Positions 45,621 to 56,243 of a stretch of DNA of 64,000 nucleotides are shown one piece after another. The DNA is from Listeria grandensis FSL F6-0971 (lineage in GTDB: Bacteria; Bacillota; Bacilli; Lactobacillales; Listeriaceae): contig NZ_AODD01000009.1 of assembly GCF_000525835.1 (NCBI RefSeq), positions 1 through 64,000 of the forward strand. Direction: 5' to 3'. A program made the translations under genes and the position numbers. Position 1 is the stretch's first letter; each line of letters begins with the position of its first letter. The notes beneath the pieces are model-generated. The model did not search any database and was not told where the DNA came from. It saw only the letters and a list, made by a program, of their open reading frames with translations.

Positions 45621-48600
45621 CGTCGTTTCCTCCTGCCTGCTTACTCCGATGCCATACGAATAAATTCACGATTATACCAACTACCGCCGCGCCAATCAGA
45701 CTATACATCAGAACAAGCCAATCATCTGTGCGACTCATAAACCCATTCAACAAGTTCTCCACATATTGCAATGGCGACAACGAACGAATCGTAGCTAACA
45801 TCGAATCTTGGTCAATTTTAAGCCCAACTGCCTCCGTTAAGAATAAATAAAGCGCTAAAATAACGAGTAACAAGAACATCCCAATCATTCGTAATTGTCG
45901 TAACAAGTAAGTAGAAATCGTTACAAAAACAAATACAACCAACATAATAACGCCCATCCAAGAAACGAAAATAACGCCTTTCATTTCCAAGAAGTAAGCA
46001 GAAATAACACCAATAATCGCGCCCTCAATCAAGGCAATTCCAACCGTCATGAGCGTAATCGGTGTATTTTGATACGCCAACGCCATTTCTTCAGAAAACT
46101 CATCCTCTTGCTTACGTTTACGCTCCTGTGCCGCAATCACATAACCCGTAAATAAAGCAACAATAAAGCAAACTAAAACAATCAAGTACGGTGTAAACGT
46201 ATCTCCCGCCGCAATCGTTTCCCCTTTTACTTTCTCGACTGGGTTACTCAGAAAACTATATAAATTTTCATTTTGGCGATCACCAACACGACTATTTTTC
46301 ATCATAGTCGCGAAATTAGAAGCAAACTCCTGATCCGTTCCTAGCTTATTCGCCATATTTGCCGATAGTTTTTGCGCTTGCGTTACAATGCCTAAACCGC
46401 TGTTTTGGATGTTCTTCGCTTGTTTATCAATAGCATCAAATGTTTTGTATACATTATCCGCCGAGTTAAGATTCGTTTTTGAAGAATCCGCCAATGACTT
46501 ACTTTGCGATAGTAACGCGCCAAATTCACTTCCCAAAGATAAAGTAGCGGACTTTTCATCGCCACTATTCGTCACAACGATGCCGCCTTTTTCAAGCAAC
46601 TCTAGGCTAACTTTACGCCATGCTTCTATATTTGCAAGCGTTTGGGCAACGCTCGTATTCATAGTCGCCGCCTGTGTCGTTGTTTCTGTTAAACGCTCCG
46701 ATAACACATTCGCATTCTCTTTCGTAATCGCCGTCCGCGTCTGTGACTCATCCACTTGCTGCTGGAAAATTTCTAAATCCCGATGGATAAAATTCGTGAC
46801 ATTATCTGTAATCAGCGTTACCATACTTGCAATTCGATTTTCAATATTGAATTGATAGTAGTAGGAATTCTTCTTGTCCGCTGCATACTCCGTCAATGAT
46901 TTTCCGTCTAAGTCTAATGGCGTAACGCGAGCATCAATACCGTAATACGTCTTAAAGAGCTCAGATAATTTATAGTAAGGTTTGACATAATCCGCCACAT
47001 TATCCGCTAACATTGTTGTCTCTTTCTCAATAGCCCCAATCGTATCGTGTATTTCTTTTATCGCATCATCTCGCTCTTGCGTCGTAATAATGTACTGCGG
47101 CCCTAATTCGATGTTCACGTTTTTATCTTCTACCGGATTAGTAACTGGTGGATCAGGTGGATTGTCTGGGTCCGCAGGTTCTTCCACTTCCAACCTAGTC
47201 TCGATATTTGTCACATCAACCTTAATCGGAGCAAATAAATCAAATCCCGTTCCTTCCGTATTTGTAAGCGCCTCTTCTTTAATATACAATTCGATGGATA
47301 AATTCAAATCCAAGTTTGTAACACCCGATCCATCAGGGTCCGTCACACTTGGATCGATATCAATCGTCCACTCCTGTTTTGCCTCATCATAGTTAGTTGT
47401 ACTGTATACATAACTGCCATCTTCTTTCGTAAGCTTAACAGAATAAGTCGCTTCACTACTAGGCACTGCAAAACCTTCTGGCTGTTTAAAAATTAATTTT
47501 TGTGTATTATCTTTGACTCCCGATTTTTCAATCTGGAAATCTTGGCTAAAGGTATAAATATAGTAATTTCCGTCAACCAAATTACGAGTCCCAAGCCCAG
47601 CGACCTTCTCCTGTTTCAATTTATCAATTGCATTTTCGACCGCTTCATATTTTGGAAACTCTTTTTTCTTATCCAGTAGTCCCTCCGACCAATCGCCTGC
47701 ATTCGAACTCATATACCTTCTAGCGATTTCAATCACATTCCGCAACTCATTGAAAACCGCTCTTTCCTCCGCGCTAGCATCATCTTTCAATAAATAAGCA
47801 TCGTAATTCGGAATCTCTTTCATTAATCTTTGAATTTCATCATTAAAGCGATTATTCAACGTCTTATCCGTCAAATCATCTAGCGTAATATTCCGATTCC
47901 CCTCATCCGAAATATAATTAAGTAAGTCCCCTTCCACACTTCCACGCAAGCTTTCGCCCATTTTTGTCGTAACCTCTGTATTTATCATGGCAACCTGCTC
48001 GCTCACTGCATCTAGGTATGTCTGTACACTATCTACCTGAGTCGATAATGTCCGTTCCTCTTCCATTTTCTGAAACTGCTTGAAAATCGCATCATTAGAA
48101 CTTTTCAGATTAGAAAGTTGTTCCGATACATCTGCCGTTGACATCGCTGTATCGTTTCCTGACATCTGCTCAGCAAACGACTTTGAAACAAGCGCATTCG
48201 TTTCTTGACTTTTCGCCAATTTTTCTAAAGACTGAAAATACGTCTCGTTCGTTTTCGTTCCTTCCGCGAGCCCTGTTCCAAATCCTTTTAAAATATCCTG
48301 CAATCCTTTAAAACTATCTTTAGACATAACCGTGTAATCCTGCACCGTTTTGAATTGTTGCGTATAGTTAGATAATGGCGAATTAACATGCGCATCATAT
48401 ATCGAACCATACGTTTCTTCCTTGTCGACCAATTTTGTTATACTATCCTGCGCTCCATGAAGGTTAGTAAGAATACTCGCAAAATAAACATCAATAATCT
48501 GACTATTAAAGTCTTCTAGTACAGCCGCTGCCGCTCGTTCAGCTTCTGCTGCTACATCTTTATTTCCAGTCTCACTAATTCGATAAGAAATCTTCACTTT

Positions 48601-48962
48601 CTCGGGCTTTTCCAACGTCATGGACATCGCCGCTTTTGAAAAATCTTGTGGGATAAAGATAATCATATCGTACACCCGATTTTTCAAACCATTTTCAGCA
48701 AATCCACGAGAAGTAGTCGCCCATTTATGATCCGTCTGTTTCAAAACTTTCGCTGTAAATTTATCACCAAAATCAATTTTCTCGCCGTCATCCGTCCTAA
48801 CTCCGATGTCTTCATTGACAAGCGCGATGGACATTTTTTTTTCGTTTGCATACCATTTTCTTTCTTAGCCGCATTTTGTTCCAACGCCAAGTAAGACGTT
48901 CCAGCCGAAAGAAGCAAAGCCAGCACTAAAAAAGCCAACACACTCCACTTTATTTTTTTCAC
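45610..48962 (-). CDS. esaA: T7SS membrane protein EsaA (frameshifted at an A9 run)
   Basis: About 1117 residues when repaired. The N terminus (MKKIKWSVLAFLVLALLLSAG) has the first membrane helix; a large extracellular coiled-coil domain follows (about 40-900), then five C-terminal helices (VLVCFIVALFTGYVIAA onwards). EsaA projects through the wall in related systems. The first 46 codons and the remainder (MSIALVNEDIGV...) are in different frames; the run of nine A at 48834-48842 needs one more or two fewer. As a conserved core gene, an error in the read is likely. Confidence 0.9.
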
Positions 48963-49076
48963 CTATATCCACTCCCGTTGCTTTATTTATGTAAGAAGTC
49001 TCCCAACTTCGAATTTCCAAATGAAGCGTTTACTATATTACTGAGGCTAAAAAATAGCCCCAGCATCTAATATTTC

Positions 49077-49373
49077 TTAGTTCAATCCAAAATTGCGAGA
49101 CAAATTCGCATCATTTTCTTCCACTGCATTTGCTGTTTTAGCCAGTTGTTGCTCGATTTGGTGCATCAAGTTGGAGAAATCCGTTACTTTGGGTTTCAAT
49201 TGCTGGAATTGATCATCAAATTTACGGAACGCTTCCCCTTCCCACTCACTGCGTAATTGTTCTTGTAATTGCTCTAATTCTCTTAAGATTTGTTCGATAT
49301 CTTGCCCTTTACGGCCGTAAGTTTTCGAGCGATCGCGGAGTTCCGCAGGGCTCATTCTAATTTGTCCTGACAT
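49077..49373 (-). CDS. esxA: WXG100 protein EsxA, second copy
   Basis: A 98-residue helical hairpin protein with the WEG motif (SEWEGEAFRKF, about residue 43) typical of WXG100 substrates, which are secreted as dimers by the T7SS. It is almost identical to the copy upstream; the visible differences are at QQLAKTANAVEEN against QQLSKTATAVEEN. AAAGGAGATGG precedes the ATG. It lies after a terminator following the first copy and before esaA. Confidence 0.95.
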   Translation of the reverse strand: MSGQIRMSPAELRDRSKTYGRKGQDIEQILRELEQLQEQLRSEWEGEAFRKFDDQFQQLKPKVTDFSNLMHQIEQQLAKTANAVEENDANLSRNFGLN

Positions 49374-49400
49374 TATTCTTCCATCTCCTTTTAATCAAAT

Positions 49401-49433
49401 TAAAAAGGCCGCACATCACAATGTACGACCTCA
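49401..49433 (-). terminator. terminator between the two esxA copies
   Basis: On the minus strand AGGTCGTACAT and ATGTGCGGCCT pair (with G-U pairs) around TGTG, then TTTTTAATTTG. It would limit transcription of the second esxA and secretion genes relative to the first esxA. Confidence 0.75.
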
Positions 49434-49483
49434 TCGGTAACTGCACAAAGATGTATTATGTACTTTATGCAGTTGGTAACGCT

Positions 49484-49780
49484 TTAATTCAATCCGAAAT
49501 TGCGCGATAAATTCGCATCGTTTTCTTCCACCGCTGTTGCTGTTTTGCTTAATTGCTGTTCGATTTGGTGCATCAAATTGGAGAAATCCGTTACTTTGGG
49601 TTTCAATTGCTGGAATTGATCATCAAATTTGCGGAACGCTTCCCCTTCCCACTCACTGCGTAATTGTTCTTGTAATTGTTCTAACTCTCTTAAAATTTGT
49701 TCGATGTCCTGTCCTTTACGACCGTATGTTTTTGAACGATCGCGAAGTTCCGCAGGGCTCATCCTAATTTGTCCTGACAT
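49484..49780 (-). CDS. esxA: WXG100 protein EsxA, first copy
   Basis: A 98-residue WXG100 protein (MSGQIRMSPAELRDRSKTYG...), with WEG in the turn between two helices. It is the first gene of the T7SS locus, directly downstream of the main promoter. The start at 49780 follows AAAAGGAGTTG; three codons upstream are a less likely alternative. EsxA is both a substrate and a cofactor of the secretion motor. Confidence 0.95.
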   Translation of the reverse strand: MSGQIRMSPAELRDRSKTYGRKGQDIEQILRELEQLQEQLRSEWEGEAFRKFDDQFQQLKPKVTDFSNLMHQIEQQLSKTATAVEENDANLSRNFGLN

Positions 49781-49820
49781 GTCATTCAACTCCTTTTTAT
49801 TTTTAGGTCTTGAGGTATAC

Positions 49821-49850
49821 CATAGCCTAATGGGCTATATTTCCATTATA
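49821..49850 (-). promoter_or_regulatory. promoter and inverted repeat of T7SS operon
   Basis: On the minus strand GCTATAAT gives a consensus -10 at 49850-49845. An inverted repeat (ATAGCC-taatg-GGCTAT, 49822-49838) covers the predicted transcription start, suitable for an operator or a 5' mRNA hairpin. No good -35 is seen. Confidence 0.6.
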
Positions 49851-49865
49851 GCAAAAAAGAACTAA

Positions 49866-50124
49866 TTATTGTTGATTCTATTTGTGAATTTTTTGTGAAC
49901 ATTTTCATTATATTTCCTATCACATTGCATTTATGTTCATTTTTCCGGAAAAATCAACTAAGTAAGCATTTTCTTTACATATAATGGATTTATTAACACT
50001 ATTATCGCCAAAACAATATCATCCATAATCAATTAGTATTAACCTGAACCTATAATACTATGCAATTTCCATATTAATTGTATTTTTTTGATATCATTGC
50101 TACTATTAGGATGGAGGTGCTTTC
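49866..50124. other. AT-rich intergenic region between T7SS and GNAT genes
   Basis: About 260 very AT-rich bases between divergent genes. A TATAAT (50051-50056) about 70 bases before the GNAT start is a possible -10. No coding sequence, RNA signature or long repeat was seen. Confidence 0.4.
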
Positions 50125-50580
50125 ATGGAAATTAAGAAATGGGTAGAGTATGGTATAATACCCTATGAAGCCTTACTTTTAGCAGATCCTAATATATCTG
50201 AGATTAAGCGTTACTTTTATCAATCTGACGTTTTCTTGATAGAAGAAGAGGAATACACAGTCGGAGTTGTTTGTATACAAAATAAAGAAGATTGCTCAGA
50301 AATCGTCAATATCGCTGTTTTAGCAGAGTACCAAGGGCTAGGCTATGGAAAACAACTTTTAGATTATGCTATCTCCCATGTAAAGCAATTACGTAGCAAA
50401 AACTTGATCGTCAAAACAGCTAATTCGAGTATTCAGGCACTTGCTTTTTATCAAAAAGCTGGGTTTCGAATGGTCGAGATTGTTCCAGATTATTTTACTA
50501 CATCTTATTCTGAATCAATCTGGGAAAATGGAATCTTAGCCCAAGATCAAATTATTCTGCAACTCTCATGGATGGAATGA
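50125..50580 (+). CDS. GNAT-family N-acetyltransferase
   Basis: A 151-residue acetyltransferase. Motif A is VLAEYQGLGYGKQLLDYAISH (Q-G-x-G-x-G/K, about residue 75), and NSSIQALAFYQKAGFRMVEIVPDYF is the C-terminal part with the conserved Tyr. Acceptor unknown. TGGAGGTG precedes the ATG. It stands alone between the T7SS locus and a Crp/Fnr regulator. Confidence 0.88.
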   Translation: MEIKKWVEYGIIPYEALLLADPNISEIKRYFYQSDVFLIEEEEYTVGVVCIQNKEDCSEIVNIAVLAEYQGLGYGKQLLDYAISHVKQLRSKNLIVKTANSSIQALAFYQKAGFRMVEIVPDYFTTSYSESIWENGILAQDQIILQLSWME

Positions 50581-50782
50581 AAAAACATTCGTCTTTTATA
50601 AAATCAGTTTAATTTTTCCAATTACTCCTCTATAAAGTTGCATATTTTTAACATATTCATAAAACTGTAACATATTATACTTAATTTTCTTTACGAAAGT
50701 ATACTTTATGACTTTTTTTATTTTGAAAAATCTTTATAATAAGAAGTAAGATCAATCGTTAAAGAGAAGGGGAAATCAAATT
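50581..50782 (+). promoter_or_regulatory. upstream region of Crp/Fnr gene with palindrome
   Basis: AAAGTATACTTT (50696-50707) is a perfect 12-base palindrome. Two copies of TAACATATT lie further upstream (50649-50658 and 50668-50676), and a TATAAT follows at about 50735-50740. These may be operator sites, perhaps for self-regulation. Confidence 0.4.
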
Positions 50783-51481
50783 ATGTATGTAGCTGACTTA
50801 GTAAAAAATTTTAATGGAGAAAAGTTAATTGAAAAGATAACCGAACTGGATATTCCACACAAGACGGCGAGCTTCAAGAAAAATGAACTCATTGTGGAGG
50901 AAGGCAAAATAGATTCCCATTTTTACATAGTGGATTCTGGACTTATTTCATTTAGTGTAACAAACTCAGATAAGTTACAAGTAATTACTCGTTTTTTAAA
51001 TAGTAATACTTGGTTTGGTAGTGCTAATTTCTTGTTAGATTCTCCTTTTCAATTTAATGTAACTGCTTTGCGAGATACAAAAATCAGAATTTACAACCGA
51101 AATGATATTCTTCGCCTTTTCCAAACAGACTCAGACGGTTTTTGGTTCTTGTACTTTGATGGTTACAGTCAAGTACACGAGCGTAATGCCCTTGTTGAAA
51201 TTGCCCACCATGATCCTCGTCGCCGACTTATTTCGGCATTGCTTTACATTGCGAACACAGTCGGAATCAAGACAGATGATGGTATTAGTTTTCCGCGCGG
51301 CATCACGCAAAACCATCTTGCCCTAGTTTCACAAGTCCCAAGAACACGCGCGAACGTAGAGCTTCAAAAATTACGAGAGCAAGGCATTATCAGACTGAAA
51401 CCAAAGCCAACTGTCATTTTGGACATTCTGAAGCTTCGTGAGCAATTGGAAATACACCGCACGCCTCGGACTACAGACTAA
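50783..51481 (+). CDS. Crp/Fnr-family transcriptional regulator
   Basis: A 232-residue regulator with an N-terminal cyclic-nucleotide-binding-like beta barrel (about 25-130) and a C-terminal winged helix (about 165-220: ITQNHLALVSQVPRTRANVELQKL is the helix-turn-helix). Listeria has many such PrfA-like proteins. No Cys cluster for an Fe-S centre is visible, so it is not a classic Fnr. AGAAGGGGA precedes the ATG. Effector and targets unknown. Confidence 0.88.
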   Translation: MYVADLVKNFNGEKLIEKITELDIPHKTASFKKNELIVEEGKIDSHFYIVDSGLISFSVTNSDKLQVITRFLNSNTWFGSANFLLDSPFQFNVTALRDTKIRIYNRNDILRLFQTDSDGFWFLYFDGYSQVHERNALVEIAHHDPRRRLISALLYIANTVGIKTDDGISFPRGITQNHLALVSQVPRTRANVELQKLREQGIIRLKPKPTVILDILKLREQLEIHRTPRTTD

Positions 51482-51491
51482 TTCACCAAAA

Positions 51492-51550
51492 TAAATAGAG
51501 TGCCAAACATAGAACTGAACAAGCTCAGCGATATGTTTGACACTCTATTT
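51492..51550. terminator. bidirectional terminator
   Basis: AATAGAGTG-CCAAACAT and ATGTTTG-ACACTCTATT pair around a 22-base loop and are followed by TTTTTGTTTTTC. It serves the Crp/Fnr gene and the convergent thioredoxin-like gene. Confidence 0.8.
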
Positions 51551-52003
51551 TTGTTTTTCAAGCCAGGTTTTGATTTGCGCTTGATCGTCGAGATCTCCTT
51601 TATAACGGTCCGTTTCCAGGCCCCGTGTGTAATAAATAAGCGTTGGCACCACTCTGACACCCATTTCTTTAATAATCGCTGTATAGTTCTTATCAGCCTC
51701 CCTAGCCTTATCCGTATTGTAATAAAAAGCCTGGCGCTCTGTTTCCTTCAGCGCTCCAACAAGCTTCTTACGGAACGGCTCACAATCAGGACAAGTCGGG
51801 CGTCCAATATAAACATACCCCGTCTTCTTCTCTGCCAAAATCGACTTCATCTGCGTGTTTGTAATATTGCGCATCACTTGCTGATTCGCCTCTGCTTTCG
51901 TATCCGCCAGATTTTTCGTATGCGTATCCACAATCAACTGCACACCGACAATAAAAAGAGCTAGCGTGGCAATAGTAAGCAAAATAATCTTATATTTCTT
52001 CAC
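51545..52003 (-). CDS. membrane-anchored thioredoxin-like protein (CPDC)
   Basis: A 152-residue protein with an N-terminal membrane anchor (IILLTIATLALFIVGVQLIV) and an extracytoplasmic thioredoxin fold. The active site is CPDC in GRPTCPDCEPF (about 80) and the cis-Pro is in VRVVPTLIYY. It resembles bacteriocin-transport accessory/PedC-type thioredoxins. A GTG start at 52003 is chosen because GGGGAGG is seven bases upstream; the longer ORF has none. It probably reduces or exchanges disulfides of surface proteins; partner unknown. Confidence 0.8.
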   Translation of the reverse strand: MKKYKIILLTIATLALFIVGVQLIVDTHTKNLADTKAEANQQVMRNITNTQMKSILAEKKTGYVYIGRPTCPDCEPFRKKLVGALKETERQAFYYNTDKAREADKNYTAIIKEMGVRVVPTLIYYTRGLETDRYKGDLDDQAQIKTWLEKQK

Positions 52004-52024
52004 AAAAAAACCTCCCCACAAATG

Positions 52025-52050
52025 AAAAGCGAGCAAAAACTGCTCGCTTA
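52025..52050 (-). terminator. hairpin terminator downstream of glmM
   Basis: AAGCGAGCA and TGCTCGCTT form a perfect nine-pair stem with a five-base loop, followed on the minus strand by TTCATTTG. It lies about 95 bases past the glmM stop and just upstream of the thioredoxin-like gene. Confidence 0.7.
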
Positions 52051-52145
52051 CCCTTAATTTCACTTGCCTTCATCCCTAAAACTTTGACTCGTCACCGAAA
52101 ATCCGAAAACCAAGGCAGAGGCTTAACGACGGGGATGAGTGCTTG

Positions 52146-53500
52146 TTACTCCGCCGAGAGACCCATTTCGGAAACGACCACACTTGCTATACTATCACAA
52201 AAACGTTCTGTGTCTTCCGCAGATGCTGCTTCGACCATGACGCGAACGAGTGGCTCTGTTCCGGATGGGCGAACTAATACGCGACCATTTCCGTTCATTT
52301 CTGCCTCCACTGCTGAGATTGCTGCATGAACTTTTGCATTTTCCGTGACATGATTTTTATCAGTAACGCGGATATTAACTAATTTTTGAGGGAAGGTTTG
52401 CATTTCTGCTGCTAACTCGGATAGCTTTTTCCCGGTTTCTTTCATTACATTGACTAATTGAATACCTGTTAATAAACCATCGCCTGTTGTAATGTAGTCT
52501 AGGAATACGATGTGGCCAGATTGTTCACCACCAAGACTATAACTTCCTTCACGCATGGCCTCTACCACGTAACGATCCCCTACTGCGGTTTGTATTGCTT
52601 TAATTCCTAGTTCATCCAGGCCTTTATAAAAACCTAGATTACTCATTACTGTAGATACGATTGTATTATTGGTTAAACGACCTTGTGTTTTTAAATGTTT
52701 TGCACAGATAAACATGATTTTATCACCGTCGACAATTTCACCGTTCTCATCCACTGCAATGACACGGTCGCCATCACCATCGAATGCAAGGCCAACATGT
52801 GCTTCTTTTTCTTTCACAAATGTAGCAAGTTTTTCAGGGTGTGTGGAGCCCACGTCTGCATTGATGTTAAGTCCATTTGGTGATGCACCCATAGAGCTTG
52901 TATCTGCGTCAAGATCGGCAAATAGATGCGTTGCAAGCGATGATGTAGCACCGTGTGCACAGTCTAATGCCACATGTAAACCTGAAAAGTTGCCTTCTAC
53001 AGATTGTTTTAGATATTGTAAATACTTCTGCTTACCTTCAAAATAGTCACTTACTGTTCCTAATCCGGCATCACTCGGGCGTGGCAACTCATCGCTTCCG
53101 CCATCAAGTAAGGCTTCGATTTCTAACTCTTGGTCATCGGATAGTTTGAAACCATCGGAACCAAAAAATTTGATACCGTTATCTTCTACTGGATTGTGTG
53201 ATGCGGAAATCATAACGCTCGCTGCTGCACCTTGTGCTTTTGTCAAATAAGCGACACCAGGTGTCGAGGTTACACCTAGACGCATAACTTCAATTCCTAC
53301 GGATACGAGACCTGCGATTAAAGCAGACTCTAACATTTCACCCGAGATTCTTGTATCTCTGGCTACTAAAACTTTTGGATGTTCCCCAACGTGTTTTGTT
53401 AGTATATATCCTCCAAATCTTCCTAGCGAAATGCCAATTCTGGAGATAACTCTTTATTTGCTATTCCTCTAACACCATCAGTACCAAAATATTTTCCCAT
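52146..53500 (-). CDS. glmM: phosphoglucosamine mutase (frameshifted as read)
   Basis: Converts glucosamine 6-phosphate, the GlmS product, to glucosamine 1-phosphate for UDP-GlcNAc. The phosphoserine loop is [12 protein letters not shown], the Mg2+ loop DGDGDR, and the sugar loop [20 protein letters not shown] binds phosphate. Full length is about 451 residues. The N terminus [12 protein letters not shown] starts at 53500; the frame breaks near 53425, where CGCTAGGA should have one more base (...ELAFR-LGRFGGY). glmM is normally essential, so this is almost certainly a read error. Its usual partners cdaA and ybbR lie upstream. Confidence 0.93.
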
Positions 53501-53717
53501 TTTATAATTCGCTCCTTCTTAATTAAGAGGTTGGTCACGCTGATTTATTAATGTCTGCTTCATTTCGTTTTTCATTCCTAGTGGAGACCAATCTTTTGTG
53601 TCACAATTTTTGATCCGTGTATCTATTCATTATACCTTTTTTTAATCTTTTTTACACCTATTCGTATGTAATTGCCCGATGAACTGCCATATAATGCGAT
53701 ATTCATCGGGCTGTAAA
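53501..53717 (-). promoter_or_regulatory. ybbR-glmM intergenic: hairpin and glmM promoter
   Basis: GCCCGATGAA (53674-53683) and TTCATCGGGC (53702-53711) form a perfect ten-pair hairpin just after ybbR, with no T run on the minus strand. A promoter follows for glmM: TGTAAA, 16 bases, TATAAT (53634-53629). glmM may therefore be transcribed both from the cdaA promoter and from its own. Confidence 0.6.
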
Positions 53718-55140
53718 TTAATTAGAAATCTGGTCTGATGCATCTGCAACTTTTTTGGTGACCTGTATTTCTGCTTTAGACTGTGATAGTGTAAATGTAA
53801 AATTTGATGCTAATCCATGAACTGTGAGTGGAATGGTATGTGTCCCGTCTTGTAAATTCGACATATTGGCAACGATATTAAAATCATTTCGTCCCAATGC
53901 ATCGATATCTTTCTTGATGCCACTTATTATGATGCTCACTTTCCCACTTTTGGGGTCCAAGTATTCTGTGTTGTAGGTTTCAGAACGAACGAGTCCAATA
54001 ATACTGATTGGAACATCTTTAAATTCCGTCGACTTTTGTCCTGTGGAAGCGTCTTGATCTGCTGAATCATCTTGTTTATCCGTGTCTTTTTCTGCATCTT
54101 TCGTCGGTGTATCTGGTTCCGTTACATTCGGACTTTTATTCGTTGGCTGACCAGTGCTCTCACTTGGCTCATTGGAACTCTGGTCATTCTGCTTTTTTCC
54201 AGTTTTTATCTTTACTTTTACCGAAGTAGGGGTGACCGATGTTGCGCCAGTTGGAACTGGGACTGGGACCTCTAGTGTTTTGTCCTCCGTAACTTGCGTG
54301 ACATCAATTGGAATCGTGATTTGCTCCACCTTGTCAGTCATCAGCCTCGCTACCAATCACGGTAACCTTCTCATCTTCAGATGTGATACTTGTAATCGTT
54401 ACGGTTTTATCTGCTGGGTTGCCACTTTGTTGGAATCGTAATGGTACGGTTTTACCTATTTTTGAAACTGGAACGGTGACCTCAACTTCTTCTGGATCGA
54501 TTTCGACGTCGAGTTTATTTAAATTCACATCAAAAGCGCTGATTGTAGCTTTCGTTGTAAAGTCGCTGGTCTGATCTTTCTCATTAGATACCGTTGCTTT
54601 TACATAGGCGATTTGGTCGAGTATTTCTTTCGATCCGGTAATAGAGACTTTCTTTGGATCAGTTTTGATACTTCCTGCCTCATAGCCGTCTGCAATCACC
54701 GATTTATTTAATTCCACTTCTACCGAATATTTTTTCGTGACTTTTTCTGCGAGTGTGACTTTGGCAGTTGGTGGATTGACCGTTCCTTTCAAACGATCTG
54801 ATAAGCCTTTGATTTCTATTTTGACGCTCTGTGTCCCAACTTTTGCGTTAGTCAGATCGATGTAGGCAATGAGATTTGCTTGGGTTTTCGCGAGCTGCAC
54901 GAGACCTTTCGAGCCACTAACCGTCACATCAACCGTATCTGGTACGCCGGTGACATTCATGTTGTCTTTGTCATAGTAGACTTCTACCGGTACATTGTTG
55001 ATAACATCGACATACACACCTTCTGTCGTAGTTAATGAATTGTTGCCAGTAGCCGATGTAACCGATGTAAACAGGATTGCTGCAAAGATGAGAGAAATGA
55101 TTCTTACAGACCATTTATTGGTTAAAATACGATCCATCAT
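53718..55140 (-). CDS. ybbR: YbbR-domain protein, CdaA regulator (frameshifted as read)
   Basis: About 473 residues if repaired: an N-terminal membrane helix (WSVRIISLIFAAILFTSVTS) followed by several extracytoplasmic YbbR repeats of about 80 residues and a Pro/Ser/Asp-rich C-terminal linker before the last repeat. YbbR/CdaR binds the diadenylate cyclase CdaA and modulates it. The frame breaks near 54340-54350, between ...VTVIGSEADD and DKVEQITIPIDV. The start overlaps the cdaA stop by four bases. Probably a one-base error in the sequence. Confidence 0.88.
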
Positions 55141-55958
55141 TCCTTACCGCCCCCTCTCCATTTGCTGAAAATTGACGGCTTCTTCTGCATCGGTACAACG
55201 AGCTCAAACTCTAAAATTTCATGTAAACGTTCTGGTGTTACTTCGCGGAAAAGTTCGCCGCCTTTTGTGATCGAAATGCCACCGGTCTCTTCGGAAACGA
55301 CAACAGTTAAGCAATCCGTTACTTCGCTGATACCAAGTGCAGCTCTATGCCTTGTACCGAGTTCCTTTGAGAGAAACGGGCTATCAGACAATGGCAGATA
55401 ACCTGCTGCTGCTGCGATTTTATTATTTTTTATAATAACTGCTCCATCGTGTAGCGGTGTATTCGGAATAAAAATATTGATTAGAAGCTGCGAAGAAATA
55501 TCCGCGTCCATTGAAATACCTGTTTCGATATAATCATCGAGCCCCGTTCCACGTTCAATAGAAATAAGGGCGCCAATACGACGCTTGCCCATGTAGCTGA
55601 CAGATTTCTCAATGGCATCAATCAGATGTTGTTGCTCTTTCTCACGCTTAGTCCCTGCTTTCGAGATGAAACTACCACGCCCGAGTGTTTCTAGCGCTCG
55701 GCGTAATTCGGGTTGAAAAATAATAATAATAGCTAAGAAACCCCAAGTTAACACCTGATCGGTAATCCATTCCACCGTCTGTAATCCTAGGAAACTGCTG
55801 ACGATCTTTACAACCACAATAATAAAAATACCTTTTAATAACTGTACCGCTTTCGTTCCGCGAATCAGCATAATCACTTTATAAATAACGAACCATACTA
55901 CTAAAATATCAATTACATTTGCCAAATAATGCAAAATCGATCCGTCTGGAATGGTCAT
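55137..55958 (-). CDS. cdaA: diadenylate cyclase CdaA
   Basis: A 273-residue enzyme making c-di-AMP from two ATP. Three N-terminal membrane helices (about 10-90) precede a DAC domain with the DGA motif in NTPLHDGAVII and the RHR motif in LGTRHRAALG. c-di-AMP controls potassium and osmolyte uptake and wall stress. The start at 55958 (MTIPDGSI) follows CGGAGG and gives the exact Listeria CdaA length; the ORF extension has no RBS. First gene of cdaA-ybbR-glmM. Confidence 0.96.
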   Translation of the reverse strand: MTIPDGSILHYLANVIDILVVWFVIYKVIMLIRGTKAVQLLKGIFIIVVVKIVSSFLGLQTVEWITDQVLTWGFLAIIIIFQPELRRALETLGRGSFISKAGTKREKEQQHLIDAIEKSVSYMGKRRIGALISIERGTGLDDYIETGISMDADISSQLLINIFIPNTPLHDGAVIIKNNKIAAAAGYLPLSDSPFLSKELGTRHRAALGISEVTDCLTVVVSEETGGISITKGGELFREVTPERLHEILEFELVVPMQKKPSIFSKWRGGGKE

Positions 55959-56044
55959 AAATTCGCCTCCGTTTTCAAAAAAGCAAGGTTCGTGTTCCTT
56001 TGCTGCTTCCATTATTAAGCGTATGAAAATTGCTTATACTTGCC

Positions 56045-56050
56045 ATTATA
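56045..56050 (-). promoter_or_regulatory. extended -10 promoter of cdaA operon
   Basis: TGCTATAAT on the minus strand is a consensus extended -10, about 90 bases before the cdaA start. Confidence 0.6.
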
Positions 56051-56204
56051 GCACAGAATAGGAGGTGGAAAAAGATTTGTGCCACGGAAATTGTTTAAGA
56101 ATTTATAAAGAAGTCGCTATCTCCAAAAAGAAGCAAGAAAAACCAAGTATTTCCTAATTAAATTTGAATACAATTAAGAAAATCGTGTGACGACTGCCTT
56201 GTAT

Positions 56205-56243
56205 AAACACGAAAAGGAACCCCCTTTGGAGCCCCCTCTCGTA
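56205..56243 (-). terminator. possible terminator after malP
   Basis: GGGGGCTCC-AAA-GGGGGTTCC then TTTT on the minus strand. The two G blocks are repeats, and only a G-U rich stem can be drawn, so the structure is uncertain. The rest of 56051-56204 shows no gene. Confidence 0.35.

Noticed and set aside
53700-54360. Second YbbR frame taken as a separate gene
   Set aside because: Its first residues overlap the end of the other YbbR frame and the sequence continues the same repeat; a one-base shift explains it better.
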